Of a stretch of DNA of 64,000 bases, positions 35,678 through 50,200 are shown in pieces. The DNA is from Gossypium raimondii (Eukaryota; Streptophyta; Magnoliopsida; Malvales; Malvaceae): contig NC_068577.1 in assembly GCF_025698545.1 (NCBI RefSeq), forward strand, positions 1,178,001-1,242,000, written 5' to 3'. The notes under the pieces were generated by a model. That model was not told the origin of the DNA. It ran no database searches and worked only from the letters and a program-made list of their open reading frames with translations. Each line of letters begins with the position of its first letter. Positions within the stretch are counted from its first letter, which is position 1. The position numbers and the translations under genes were made by a program.

Positions 35678-36357
35678 CAGCCTAAATATTAAAGTAGTTT
35701 GTTATAAAATAAAGAATAATTAATTTAAATTTAAAATTAAAAACTAAAAGAATGAGTAAAACGTTAGTAAAAAAAAACTAAGACTTCTCTAAAATAAATA
35801 AATTTTTTCTTTTTGAAAATAATTCACGTGAATGAATAAAAATTACAAAATAAAATTAACTTATTGGCTTATTGCTAATTAACGTATAAATGTGTGTAAA
35901 AATTAATTTCCTATCAAACTTAGCATAGAAACTTTAATTTATATGAAAAACTAATAATGATATTTAAATATTTAATTAAGAGACAATATTAGTACGATAA
36001 TATTAGCCCATTGTTTTAATATTAAACAATATTTTTAAATATAAAGTAAACTACAGTCAATATTATTAAATTATTAATAAATTAACGTTTTAATTACTCT
36101 ATTTAAAAAAAAGAGTTATAAAATGATGATCTTAAAATAGGGCAGTAATTGAATGAGCAATCCAATGAACCAAACATGATCCTCAATTCCTTCAAGTATG
36201 TTTTCAAATCAAAGTTAAAAGTATATCTATTTTGTTGACAAATCTAAACTAAGCTTTTTCCAATGACTGGATTGAAAGGGTGAAGAACCCCAATAAACAA
36301 GAACAAGTATAACTATTGTTTTCTATATCAGTGTGATCTTCTAATGCAATCCTATAA
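35678..36357. other. Gene-free DNA, includes the 3' flank of ALG11
   Basis: AT-rich sequence with no gene. The last 150 bases before 36,358 probably form the ALG11 3' UTR. Confidence 0.4.
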
Positions 36358-39300
36358 CTAGGAAGAACCGCATATAATTGGTCGGATTGCGGCTTTGAGA
36401 TCATCGTAAAATCTTTGCTCCGAAAATCTGCTAGCTCTTCTCCTTGCTGCTGTAGCTATCTTGAGTCTTTCAGACTCGGGCATCTTCACTATTTTCAGGA
36501 CTGCATCTGCATATTCCTCTACATTTTGAGCAAGAAATCCTGTTTGTTGTCTGTCTTCATCTAAAACAATGTCCATTTTCGGGCCAGCAGAATTATGAGC
36601 TGAAGGGGGTCGAGCAAAACGAATGTCATTTTAAAAACATTTTTAAAATGGAAAAAAAATGTAGCTCGAATCGGAAACTATAATATCAGCTGCCATGCTA
36701 GCTCACCTATAGGTATGGCTCCTGCAGCCATGTACTCTACAACACTAATGCCAAAGTGCTCGTCTATCATCGAGTGGATTCCAGCAACAGCACCGCCCAA
36801 AAGACTTACCAAGTCCCTGAATAGTGTATGAAAACGATGAAACAAAGAGTTAAAACATATATATTGCAGTAACGCAAATGCAGACAAACTTGATTATCTG
36901 CTGATCATCAATTTTTGGATGATTTTCATTTAGCGAGAGGATCCAACTAAACTTATACGTAATTGTTCTTACCTATACATCACGTTTTTATGGAATTCCA
37001 CATCGTCTTGAATGTTCAATTGCACTGCTTTGTCTTTCAAATTCTGGAGTCTTTCCTCGTCTGATTTATTTCGACAACTACCTACAAACTGCAACTTAGG
37101 TCTTCGATAGTGTTCATCTAGTTTTTTTATAACAACAGAAAATGCCTCAAGTTGAAGACTATGTGCCTGAGTCAAAAAAAATCAATCTGTAAAGAGTTTC
37201 TAGAACTAATCAAGGTTCCAAAACCGAAACACCGGAACCATTAAAAATTTAGCTTGAAGGTCTATGTAAGTATGTGCACCTTCTCGGGACGAAATTGTGC
37301 AACAGATATGATTTTTGGAGTTTCCACTGACCTTTCCAAAGGAAGTGCCTGTTTCAGATGTAAACTGGTAAGAAATCACAGATGAATGGCACTAAAAAAT
37401 ATAAAATGCACTATGATTGGTGATGAATAACGAGAAACAGAACCTGAAGTCCTGAAGTATCACAAGGTGGATAAACTCGCTTAATGCGCTTAGGAATACC
37501 CCAAAGCTTCTCGATGTGAGACTGAGTCCATGAAGAGTTGACCATTACAAGATGTGCACAAGATCCCACCATTCCATACATCACGCTAAAAACTGTATAA
37601 TAGATAATTTTGCACCGGGATAGCCACGTGCTGCCACGGAAGGATAATGTCAGGATCCAGATAACAAGATACGAAGCCAGAAATATTGCTGACACCCAAG
37701 TTAAGACATTATAGGCTGCTATACTATTGTACCGCCATATATGCAAATCAATTTTCTACCAATTTCGGAAGCAAAGGCAGTACCAACTGTTGACCAGGAA
37801 AATTGATCAAACAAAGGTTTAATAAAAAGTTGAAAGTTTTTGACCTGGAACCATTGCTAAAAGCAAATCTGATATAAAACAATGCGAACATGACAGGTAA
37901 AGTTTAAGAATATAATCTTAACAATCACTGATTCACTTCCAAAAACCATTAATTCAACAAGTAGAACTACACCCCTCGTGCAAAAGATAAACTGTTAAAA
38001 ACCAGTTGACATGGAATCATTTTGAGAAGGGTTAAATCACTTTTTTGGCCTAAACTTGATAACTTTTCTCACATTGGAGCCTCAACTTTTTTTTTTTTTT
38101 TGAACTTGGCAATTTTTTCTATATTAGGGCCTGAACTTTTTTTTTAAGTCCAAGTTAGGTCCTGAAGTTGGCAATTGTTCTTACATTAGGGGTTGAACTT
38201 TCTTTTTCCAAGTTATTCTTGAAAATCCTAAAGTTTAGGCTCTAATGTGGGAACAACTGCCAAGTTCAGGACTCAATGTAGGAGCAATTGCCAAGTTTAG
38301 GGACTAACTTGGACAAAAGAAATGTTCAACCCCAAGGTGAGAACAGTTGCCTAGTCCAGACCCATATGGGAGCAATTGCCTAGTTCAAGACCTAACTTGG
38401 ACAAAAAAGGTTCAAGCTACAATGTGGAAAATGTTGCCAAGGTCCAAATAGTGATTTACCCCTTTCGAGAACAAAAAGGAAGCTAGTTTGAAATAAGAGA
38501 ACTCACGTAAACTAGTAATGCAACTGTTAATACCAGTATAACAATTCAATCCAACAATCCAAAAACAAGCAAATTCCTATCATTTAACAAGGTTAAAAAT
38601 AAAAAAAGAGATTAAGTAAAAGCTGACCTTTTAGCAATTACAGCATCATTATTGTACATTGAGCTTCGTTGACGAACTCTAGAAACCATGTCTAGACTGA
38701 TAGTAGGATAATGAGTGTAACAAATAACTTTGCATCCAAATAAACGTGCAATTGGGTATGTAAAAGCATACCCACTTGTATCAAAATAATACAAAGGTGT
38801 AAACTTGTTTAAAGCTTCCCAAGATAAATAAACTGATCCCAAGCTTTGACCAATCATTGTGAAGTGTGGGTACGTTGTTTCTTCAATCCATTTTCTTCTA
38901 TTCAAATGCACAACCTGAAAACAATAAGAAAAACCCAAATTAAACCTAAAGAAAATAAGGGTTTTTGTTTTTGGGGGTATGTAATTAAAAATGGAGTTAC
39001 TTTTGGGGGGTAAAGGAGGTGAACACCAAAACGATCAGTGGCGCGTGACATTAAGGATTGAGAGGATGCATCGTTGTCGCCGGAGAAGATAACGGAATCG
39101 AGATCTGGGTTCTGTTCTTGGATGGCTTTGACGGCACACCAAAGGACTCTCTCACCGCCGCCGCCATCGTTGGTGTAGGGATGAAAGAATCCGACGGCTC
39201 TTTTCTTATTTCTACGGTGGTTAAGGATTTGGGAAGCTAATAAAAGGATTGTGGCAAGTGTGAGAGTGATTAGAGACCAACAAAGAATCCAATTTAACAT
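36358..39300 (-). CDS. ALG11: ALG11, GDP-Man:Man3GlcNAc2-PP-dolichol alpha-1,2-mannosyltransferase
   Basis: ER membrane enzyme that adds the fourth and fifth mannoses to the lipid-linked N-glycan precursor on the cytosolic face. Seven exons: 39,300-39,001; 38,914-38,628; 37,630-37,444; 37,348-37,280; 37,166-36,973; 36,816-36,707; 36,599-36,358. All introns are GT-AG with matching phases, and the total is 462 residues, the normal length. An N-terminal anchor (about 5-25) is followed by the nucleotide-sugar glycine run GGGGERV (46-52). Domain motifs include [12 protein letters not shown] and CYTHYPTIS, and the GT4 EX7E motif with Glu365 and Glu373 (EHFGISVVE). Arabidopsis ALG11 is LEW3. Intron 2 is about 1 kb and holds a repeat. 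No lesions were seen. Confidence 0.96.
38035..38465. repeat. Inverted and tandem repeat in ALG11 intron 2
   Basis: Head-to-tail copies of a word like CTGAACTTGGCAATTGTTC on one arm (38,040-38,220) are answered by reversed copies on the other (AACTGCCAAGTTCAGGACTC, AATTGCCAAGTTTAGGGAC; 38,230-38,460). A relative of one arm lies at 23,600-23,830. Confidence 0.65.
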
Positions 39301-39439
39301 GATCTGAAATCTATTTTCCTTTTTTTTTTTTTTTGGATCGGAAATTGGGGAGAAGGATTTTAGAGTCGTCCGATGGAGGGGACGATGAAAACTAGAAATT
39401 TTCAGAAAAGGAAAAAATGAACTATTGGAGAGAACTGGG

Positions 39440-39454
39440 ACGGCGTCGTTTTGG
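39440..39454 (-). promoter_or_regulatory. Conserved plant upstream motif near ALG11
   Basis: CCAAAACGACGCCGT, read with the gene, stands about 140-155 bp before the ATG. Words of the AAAACGACG type are frequent upstream of broadly expressed plant genes. The role here is an inference. Confidence 0.35.
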
Positions 39455-39499
39455 TTAAAGGAGAGGAAAGAAAGTGGAGAAAGTTGGAAATTAGAAATA

Positions 39500-40702
39500 A
39501 AGGAAAATCTATTTAGAAAATTAAAATTTCAATTAAATCAATAACATATTTTAATTCATCAAAACTCCATAAATTTTATTTTATTTTGTCTTTTCTAACC
39601 CTTAAAACATATATTATTCCTCAAATCATTCCAAAATAAATTTTTTATAAAAATTATAAAATATATTTCTAAAATTATTAAAAATTATGAGTATTTTTTA
39701 ATTTTAAAATATTAATTGCTAAAACACCTATTTTTTAATTTATACGAGATTGAGAGCACTTATCTAATTTTTTGTGTGAAACTTATTTTATTATATTATT
39801 GTTCTAAATAAATGGTTGTTTGTTCAGTTTGTAATTAAATTTCCAATAAAAATTCTTATAGAAGTGATTTTTTTTATGTAATAGAAGAAGAAACATTTAA
39901 ATTAAACAAATATTATTTTTGGTGACATAACATCAATAGTATCATCACCAAATTGATCAAAAAGCAGCACTGAGAGAGAATAAAAGCGATTTAATTAACC
40001 TATAGAAATAAAATCACAATTTAACAATTTCAACTTAAATCACTCTCCCTTTTTTTTTAAAAAACACTAGTTTTTGACTGATAATTACATAAACAAGTTT
40101 TTAGGGGCGAGCAAAACTCGATTTGACTCGAAAAAATTGAAAAGAATTTTGAATTTCAAGTTAAACGAATCGAGTTATTTGAGCTAACTCGATTTATATA
40201 AAAGATTAATAAATAAATTATGAGGAGATGAAAGTTAATAACAAATTTGTTACGGTGAGTAAATTTTGGACAAATTTGATTACGGTGGATGACAGTGTTA
40301 GAAAGACCCAAAATTATTATTTTTTAATTTAACTCGAATAAATATATTTGATTTGAATTCCATATCACTCGACTTGATTCAAAAAAAATTCCAAATCGAA
40401 TTAAACTAAAAAAATAAGATTCATCAACTTAATTAACTTAAAAAACTTTTATTCAATTTGATTCGATCCAACGTTTATACCTACAAATTTTACCCTTTAG
40501 CCTTACCCAGAGTCGTATTCATGACTGTTGTTGGCTCACAGGTATGTATTCCCAATAATTATTTCTCATTGGTAACATCCTATGAGGATAATTTGTTTTC
40601 CTTCATCAACAGCCTTTAAGGATCATTAAATCAATCTTTGTTTTGAAGATGCTCATAAATGAAACATCTCCAAATAACACCCCCGAGACAGGAGATTCAA
40701 GT

Positions 40703-40752
<50 letters not shown>

Positions 40753-40960
40753 GCATCTGAATTTTCACTTCACCATTAATATGCCTACACAACCCAAATA
40801 AACCTCACATCAATTCAATGAAGTATTTTAATATGAATGCAGGTGTCCATAAAAATCCATGTCAAATTTTATTTAACTATACATAAATCCTAATTCTAAG
40901 ATGGTTTAGCAGTGAATTTAAGGGGAAACAACGTTTAAATAAGAACATTAAAATCCAAAA
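39500..40960. other. Gene-free DNA between ALG11 and clathrin
   Basis: Contains a probable small hAT-type relic (about 40,100-40,490: GGGGCGAGCAAAACTCGATT at one end, TTGATTCGATCCAACG at the other) and an (AT)n microsatellite at 40,706-40,752. No gene was seen. The 3' UTR of clathrin probably begins near 41,100-41,295. Confidence 0.4.
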
Positions 40961-41295
40961 ATATGATTGGTGCGTAAGTTTTTTTGGTACATGCGCGGTC
41001 GATTCCAATGACCGACAGGAAATAATACTACAAATTACAAATTCATGAAATCCTCAGTTTGCTCTCTATCACCACCCAAAAAAATACCTCTTCTAAATAA
41101 AAGAATATTACAAGGCCATATATCACACACTTGAAACACAAAAATGGCATTATTCCAAATTTTGATCTTCACTCATCAGACAAATGAAAACGAAAGAGGG
41201 GAAAAAGAATGAAAGCCTCGAAATTGCAGCTATATGGGGCCCCATTGATCCACTGGGTAACATAAAATGTTTCAATTGAACAGACCTGTTACGAC

Positions 41296-44200
41296 TTAAT
41301 AGCTGCCCATTGGTGGCATGCCGAAAGCTGGCATTGGAGGCATTCCCATTCCTCCCATGGGTGGTGGAGCAAAACCTCCCATGCCTGGCACTGGCGGTGC
41401 GGGCAAGGCAAGAGGTAGCAACTGTGCATACATGTTCTGTAATAGAAGGCATTCGAATTGGTTAGAAGATCGTTTAAACCATGAAATAAAGTAGGAATGT
41501 AAATGAGACACTGGTGTTCGCAAGCTACTCGAGTTCAACTTGAAAAAAATTCAAACTCGATTCGGTAATTATCGAGCCAAATTCGGGCTTAGTAATACTT
41601 GACTTGAATAGCTCGCGAGCCTTATCGAGCTTTTCATATTTTTATATTATCAAATTACGTTATTGTCCTTAATATATATTATTAGCTCTAAGCTTAATTA
41701 TTGGGTAGAACTCGAGCTTGAGTACAAAATTGGTAAACGAGCTTAATCGAGCTCGAACTCAAGTAGCTCAATTATATCTTGAGCCAAGCTCAGGCTTAAA
41801 AATAGATGTTCGACTGAGCTTGAGCAAAATTTCGAGCTCCAAATTTCGAGTCAAGCTCGAGCTCGAGCTTGGCAATATTCAGGCTTAGCTCGGCTCAATA
41901 ACACCCCTAGAATAAAGATTAATTTTCTAGAAAAGGGAATCTCTATTTTGACTTTGGAAGTTTCAATACCTGTTGTGCGATCACATCCTTCTCTTCCTGC
42001 TCTTTAGCCTTTACTTCCTTTTGAGCCTCAATCTTGTCCTTGATAAGTTCATCAACTTTGCCAGTGTATTCACGGATAAACTGGAAAAACACAATCAAGT
42101 AAGGTTCTGACATTATATCTCCAAATTAAGAAAACTCTTAACTAATAAAACCACAATCAAGTGATCATTCTGAAGAAAAAAACAGCAAAGAAATTACCTG
42201 TAATAGATACGGGAATGCAAAGTCAATCATATTGTTTATCCAGGCTAGCTCAAGGGCAACATCTGGTCGAACTAAGTCATAACAGACAAAGAGGCACGAT
42301 GCGAAGCATTCTTTCTTGCCCTGTACATAGAACATCAACAGTGAAATTATATTCAGCTCAAAATATTAACCAGCATTACTGTGACAATTCCAGAAGAAAG
42401 AAAAGTACCATAATGGAAAACATGCTTTGCATTAAAAGCTTTTGCTTGATTGGTTTTAAGAAACATTTTATATATTTTTCGTTTTCTGTTCTTGTTTTCT
42501 AAGTTTTCATTTCCAATTTTCTAACTTGTTAAAAATGTGTTTAGTTAACGAACATGAAAAACTATATTTCAAAATGAAAATATGGGAATGTGTTTGGTAA
42601 TGTTCTTTCTTGAAATGTAAATGTGTAAAAGTGAGTCTATTCCTCATGGGTCCACCCATTTGATGACCATAAAATATTTAATCCAATGAGAGCATGTACA
42701 CTTAAACAAGGGAAAAAACCATGTTGTTATAAAGTGAGTTCATATTTAATCCGTGTTTCCGTATTTTCCCTATTCTCTTCCTTTTCTTTTTCTGAACTTA
42801 AAAAATTCCATTTTCCCTTAATTTTCAAATTTGGGTATGTTTTCGTGCATTTTCTACAAAATATTTCTCTAAATATGCACCAAAGTGTTTTCAATTTTGT
42901 ATTTTACTTTTAAGAAAATGAAACTAGAAAATGCTTGTTCTTTCTGAAACCAAACACTACCTTCACTTCCCATATCCTATCGTGTTGTTATCAACAACTA
43001 TGGTTTTGTACTTAGGCTTGTTCATTTATTTTATACTTGCACCCAAAAGGAAAAGGAGAAGGCAAACTAACATAATTAGAAGCACTGGTTGACCAAGGTG
43101 GTGTAATACATTATACCCTCCAAGGAGATAACCATCTCAATACCAAATCATTTATTGGTCAACATATATTTTATGCATATCTAGAATGAGTTGAGTACCT
43201 GCTCAATGAAGTAAACAAGCAACTCCTCGGCAAGTTCACGTTCACCAGACTGTGAAGCTGTTTCCATTGCATCTCTGTAATGGTTGTCCTTCTTTGACAA
43301 GGCAATTGACTGCTTCCATCTACCTGCCTTTTTGTAAATGTATGCAGCAACGCGCCTCATTTCAAGCAGCTCATGTTTCTCAATCTAATCGAGCAATTTG
43401 GAGTTAATATCAGAAAGCAAATTAACAGCAAAGAAAAATGTAAGAACAATACTTCACCTTTTGTGCAAGGCCAATCTGATCAAAGTTATCGTGCAAGTCA
43501 ATAGATTCTCTCAATCTATCATAATCTTCTTCCTCCACATAAATCTCATTCAATGCCTCATTTACTGCTGACACGTTGTTGCTCTGAACAGCAACCATGT
43601 ATGGCTTCACAAGACGCAGATGACCAGCCTGAAATTCAGGAAGGAAATTATCATCATAAAATAAATTAAAATAATACCGAAGTATGTTGTAGTCATATCA
43701 ATAGTATGTTATTTTCTGCTAAAATTGAACCTTTCTCATAATGTCAACGACACGGGTGTGATCCACTCGTAGTGCAAGCACGTTAAGCATATCATTGATG
43801 AGATCAGGATGTTCTTGCAAGTAGAAGTGGACAGCCTTGTAATAAAGCTCAACACTTGCAACTTTGACTATAATATCTTTAAATTGCATGTGATCCCATG
43901 CTTCAGGAGAGTGGTTCATCACAGTAGTAGCAGCATTATCAAACTCATCGTACTGGATATACAAGTACGTAAGTTCCTTCCAATGCTGCTGCTCATCACA
44001 GGCTCTTATCAGCTTGGGGATATTGAGACGAGTAGAGAACAATTTAATGTGCTCCATAAGCTTCTCATAACGATATCTGGCATAAAGAACTCCCAACTCA
44101 GTAAAGATCCCCATGTGTGCACGTTCCAATCCTAAACCACTCTCCATGAGAGAGATCAACTCATTGAAACATCCCCTATTTTGATAGTATTCACTAACTT

Positions 44201-47200
44201 CTTCCAAGTCATCCACCTACAAAGTCAACAAAACACAAAGGTCAAAATCATCATTGATAAACAGTCTCCAGCTCGCCAACACTAATCATGTGCGCATACA
44301 TATCAACTTTGCTGTTTTCCAAAGTTGTAATTCAACATGAAAATAGACTCACCTGTATAATAATGTTAAGACCACATATCTGTGCCAATCGGAATTCCTC
44401 TGCATCAACACAAGCAAAGCAAACCTCCTTCCATGTCTTGGCACTATTTGCTTTTCGGGCTGCATCAACAGCACCCTGGAATTGTTTAAGCCTCACCAGT
44501 GTAACAGCCAACTTGGCCCAGTTTGATATAAATGCAAATATTATTTTAGCAGCTTCATACAAGGCTTCATCAAACAAACGATCACCAACATTTTGAAGAT
44601 TAGCAACATTTGGCATGAGAATGAATTCTTCAATTTCACCCAGTCTATCAATCTTTGCATATGCATAAATGAGTTCACCATCCACCTTGGGCTCCTTGAC
44701 CTTCTGTCTAACCATCAGAAGGTACCTCACCAAATCAGGGTACACATCAGCACCCTCAGATGCTCGGATTACATCAAGGAACTGAGTAGCATCATCTGCA
44801 CGAATAAACGATTCAATTGCATCGCTTACTAGCCCCTCCCTCAGTTGTGCCTTTGCCACCTGACTCCAAACAGCATCTTCTTCAACTCGGAATGCAAATT
44901 CCACAGCCCGATCGATGCTTCTTATGTTATCCAATAAAACATTTACAGCCTGAACATTAAGGTTGAACTTTTTGAAAATTGCAAATGCTTCTTCATACAG
45001 TTGAGCTTCGACGGCCACTTCTCCAACTGCAGGTCCATCAAAATTATCTAGCCTATTGATATAATCCATAACTCTAGATGGATCTGCCTTAATAGCTGTC
45101 AGAATAAGAAGATTTTGCAGATTGAAGTTCCCACTGAATGCAGAGTTTTGGAGAACAATCTTCTCAAGAAGTTCAATCAGTTCATGGGGCAGGTCAGCAG
45201 TCATGAAAGCTTTAACAGCAGCAGAGACTTGTTCTGGACTCTTGCTTTCTGGCAAAGCTGTCGACACAACCTGATCAATTAGCTGTCTTCTGTATTCATT
45301 TTCAGGATTTAGCACCTTCTCCCAAAGATCGCCATCCATCCTCTCAACAACATACCTGTGATCAGATGAGCCGATAAGCAACTTAAAAACTAAGATCTAA
45401 TTAATTATCATAAATAAACTAAACAGTTGCATACCTGGCTTGCAATTTGAACAATGAGTTTTTATTTGTGACATTGATAAGTTCATCATCACATTGTCCT
45501 CTTCGGTAAGCCACAACTGCTAGGGTGGGATCACGCTTCTCACAGTACTTGCCAACAACCCGGGAGTCATAGTAAGGGTTGGTTGTGAGGAAATGCTCTG
45601 GATTGTTATTGCTGTCAATGATGATTTTACCCAAAGCATTGTGGACATGTGTATCTTGGCTTCCCTCACTTACAAGATGCTCCAAGAACTGTGTAAGTAA
45701 ACGAAGACGATTTCTGGAAACCGCAAAGCAGAAAAATGAGAATCACATAGTAATCAAGGAGGAAACAAGGACAGAGGATGCAGTAAAAAATTCACCTCTT
45801 CTCACATTCCTCCACAAGGGGCTCAACTGGAAGCAAAGAACGGACTGAGAGAATGAGACCCTTGATAAAATCTTCAGGGCATTCATCATCTAGCAACTGC
45901 CCCACCACTAAAGGAGCATTCCCTGGGTTCACCTATCAAAAGAAGTAAACAAGCACAATTACTTGAGTTTAAATTAACTTCAAGCAGCATGCCAATGAAC
46001 ATATCTGGCAGGCAATACTACATACCTTCTGAACGTAACCTTCAATGTAACGTAACATGTTATTTGTGTAGAGATAGTGAGTGAGATCAGGAACAAACCC
46101 AAACCGATCACAAACATTAATCAAGGGCCTGGCATCAGGAAGCTTGGCCTCCATCAGGAAGTTCTTTGTCTTCTCAGCATCGTAAAAGTTGGATTCCCTG
46201 GTCACACGCTCAACCTCCTTTATTTGTCCAGTTTTAGCAGCTGCCTCGATGTACTTAAAGTGTATATCAGGGTCCTCACTGTCCAATAATTGGAAGGAAA
46301 CATCACAGTAAGTACTGTATTAGGAATAGCTCTGCCATGAGCAAACAAAGGAAATTTCTTGTTTGCTATGTAGTTTACCTTGAGCTCAAATAAGAGCCCA
46401 GAAAGAAGTACAATCCTTCATAAGACTTAAACTGCTCAAAAAGCTTTATGCAAGCATCAACACCCAGCTGCTCACAATACTCCTTGGCAACCTGCACAGA
46501 CACAAAACTTAGCCTTGGGTGATTAACTAAACATTATTAGCATACCATTATACATACTTTACCTGAACAATTATTTGGAGGTTGCCCCTTAGATTAACCA
46601 GCAAAAGATCCTTCATGCACTCCAAAGCCCATTCTCGTGAAAGAGTACCAAAAAACTCAACAAGTGACTGAAAATAGAAACATTATTTTAAAAAATGTCA
46701 GGGCATTATAGTCACCATTTTACCAAGAGATAAATATAGTAGACAACACATACCTGTGGCTCAATAGCATGTGTATTCACAATGACACGTTTAATATCTG
46801 GTAACTCAGTGTAATGCTGCAGAAAACATGTTACATTTAATCAAGAGATACTATTAATTCAGTGTAGAAAATCACACCAATGAAAAATGTACTAATCTTA
46901 ATAATAATTACCTGCAGAGCTCGGACATAGAGACCAGCTTTCTCACAGAGTTGTGCAATACGAGGACGGTCATAGTGACTGAACATGCCATTTGCTAAAA
47001 TGGCATCAGCAACATTTGGAAAAGTAACTAGATTGATTTCCAAGACCTGAATAGAAAAGAATGGAATTAAATATATGCTCTTTTCAAAAGAAAGAAAAAT
47101 AAAACCAAAACTAGATTAGCATAATCAGCACAACAAGGAAATAACCTTAGTTTGTAGAAAAGCGTGCTCAGGCAGATTAGGCTTCAAAACGTCCAATAGA

Positions 47201-50200
47201 AATGCTGTAGCCTCCCGTATCAAGTTCCTCTGAAATCAAAAGGCAGATATCCAAAGAAATCAATCTCATGAATTTCGTATAGAAAAAGTTGGTTATTTTG
47301 ACAACCAATTCATCAGCTGTAAACCTGAAGAAAAAGATCAGTAATGGTGTTGTAATCAACTGGGCAACCTCCCTCCATTTGAGACATCATCAATGCAAAA
47401 TTTACAGCTCCCTGCAAGTAAAACAACAATTGATAATTCATCTCCCTTTAAAAACCTAGTTTCCCCATGGAAATTACACATCCAATCTCACCAAAAAGTC
47501 CATAATACTAACACCTATTGATCAGCACAACATATATTAAGAAAAACTCTTAATTTAATAAAAATATTCATAAAACTAACTTAAAAGCTTTTAATGAAAA
47601 TACATAATATGTTTGAACATATTTATCTATTGTTTGGGTGACTCAAAAATTAAAAAACTTCAATACTTCAAACACTAAACACTGCAGAAAATAGAAACAA
47701 ACCTGTGGATCTGTACGAAGAATTGTTTGCAGAAGGAATAAGTAATCAGGAGCGTACCCAACCTGAGCAAACAGATTAGAGAGATCAGGTATCAATCAAA
47801 CCAGAAAATGCCAATACAAACGGGAAAAAGAATGTGGAAATCACCTGCTTCGAGTAAATCAAGATTTTGTCAAACTCCCTCCGTTCTGCAAAAGCTGCAA
47901 CAACTTTTGGAGTTGCCCTAGCTTTAATATATATTTTTAGAGCAAGATCATTATCCACAGTCTACCCCGAAATCCAAGTGACAATTAGAAACAGACAAAA
48001 AAAAAAAAGCCAAATCAGTGCACTGCTTTTCAAGAAGAATTAGATAAAATTGAATAAGGTGCTAGTTCCAGTGGGTACAAATCAAACCTTCACAAGGTCT
48101 CCAAGTTCCTCACTACATTCCAACTTATCTTCAGCCAACCAATTTTCCAGAAGATTTTTCTTGTTTTGGTTTACCACAAGCCGAGATAATTCCAATGACT
48201 CGAATGCATTGAGCTTCCCTCTAGTTAAAAGCGTACCAAAGTACTGCAACAGCGGTGGAGTCTGCCCAGCTTGCACGGGAACACTCTGCAGCATTCAGGT
48301 AAAGGACTTGCCTCAGATAAAATCAACCAAAAAAACAAAGACATCTGCATGATTAAGAAAGCAAAAATGAGACCTGAAACTTGGCAACTGTATCAGGTGT
48401 ACGAAGGATCCCTTGTGGAGACTCTGCAGCAAGCTCAGCAGCTTCTTTATACTTCGTTTGAGCAAACAATTCTTGAAAACGTTGAACAACCTGAGATATC
48501 CAAAATCACAGAGTCAACGTCCTAGTATACAGAAAGAACAAAGTCAACAAGAATAAGGATCTAAATAGCATAACAGATCCAATTGATTAACTTATATTAG
48601 ATATTACTGTTAGCAACAGCACTAAAAGCTACCACAAAAGTATTCATTTACTTTGATTGAAGACATAAATGATTCAATCTCATTTTCTTTAATGCAATCT
48701 GACCAGATCACATCAAAGTAAATATGCTAAAGTAAAGGAAGAAACAGGAAGACAGAATGTTTTCAACCACAGTATTACAGCACGATTGAAATACTCCCAC
48801 AATCCATCGAGAAAGTTAGCACAAAAGTATCCCTCCCCTTCACTTTGTTTATATTTAGATTTTTCCTTTGGATATTATCGTCTAAAAACTAAAATCTAAA
48901 GTAGATAATATGAGTCTCATACCTCTCAATGATCATCCCAATGCAAAGATACCAATGAACAGAAAATTACAAATCAATTGACTTACCAGGTTCTCTGCAC
49001 CAGGAAGGTTTCCTCTTTTAGCTAGATTGACAGCAAGCTCCAAATTGTTCAACTGAAACAGAAAAAACCAATAATATATTTAAGCCAGCATGTCTGACCT
49101 TAGTGATTCCAGAAAACAAAAAGTAGAAGACATAAAACATACTTGACCGCTAACAAATGGCACTATTGTTGCTTCATTTACAGTAGCCAGCAACACCTGC
49201 CCTCGCCTGTTGATGGCATAAAACCCTCCCGCTGATGTAGCTTCAGAGGTTAAAAATATTGGATCTGGACTGATTCTATTTCTGTATACAGCACTTGCAG
49301 TCTCTAGATCATAAACGAAAAGCAGTCCTAGCTTGGTGATAACATAGATCAAACTATATTTGTGGGATATCTGCCAATCAATAGAAGCTTCTCTTATTAT
49401 CAGCAAAACAGTATACATTTCACAAGAAAACTAAACAATATAAAGAAAATTTCATACTACCTGCATTGCAACTGGAAAATCATCTTGAAAATCTGGTGGA
49501 AAGAATAGATCTGCCTGTTTCTTTGAAAACGATGGCTTACCTGCCAATACACAATTTGTTCTGTAAGAAAATGAAAGATAAAAGACTGAAAGACACACAA
49601 CCCAATACTATAGCTACTATATTGATTAAAAGAACAGTTAATTTATATCCATGCTTAAACATGAACCCCATCAAAAGTTCAAACTTAAAATAGTCTTGAT
49701 CAGGAGTTAGAGCTTGCAATGGATGAAATTTTAGGATTATGAACTAAAACCCCACAAACATTCCAAAGTAGTGTCCCCACTGAACACACCAAAAGTCAAA
49801 AGAACTTTCTGATTGTACTTTTGTTCATTCCATCATTGAAGAGGCAACGGAAAACTGTTTGTTTGTTTCTTTAATTTTAATTCTTCAGTTATGTGTTCAT
49901 TCAAAAGACTTCCATGTCCCCCCAATATAAAACAAGGAGATAGCAAAAGTATAAAGGACAGCAGAGCAAGCTGACCTGGCTGCGCACCAAGCTCAATTAC
50001 ATGCAATTTTGATGTAATCTGACCAGCATTAAAAGTCTTCGTGGCAAAGGAAATTAGAATAGAAGGATTCTCATTTCCTGGAACCTGCTCAAAATAAACA
50101 AATTACAAGCATGTACGATAAGTTGCTCTTCATCAGGGAATATAACATCTAGTGAAAGAGAGCAAGTATAAGAAACCCCTGACCTTAAATTGTGCAAATG

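Noticed and set aside
40706-40752. AT-rich run as a replication origin or matrix site
   Set aside because: It is a plain (AT)n microsatellite, with nothing else to support such a role.
44288-46289. Plus-strand open frames across clathrin exons 21-25
   Set aside because: They are antisense shadows of long conserved exons.
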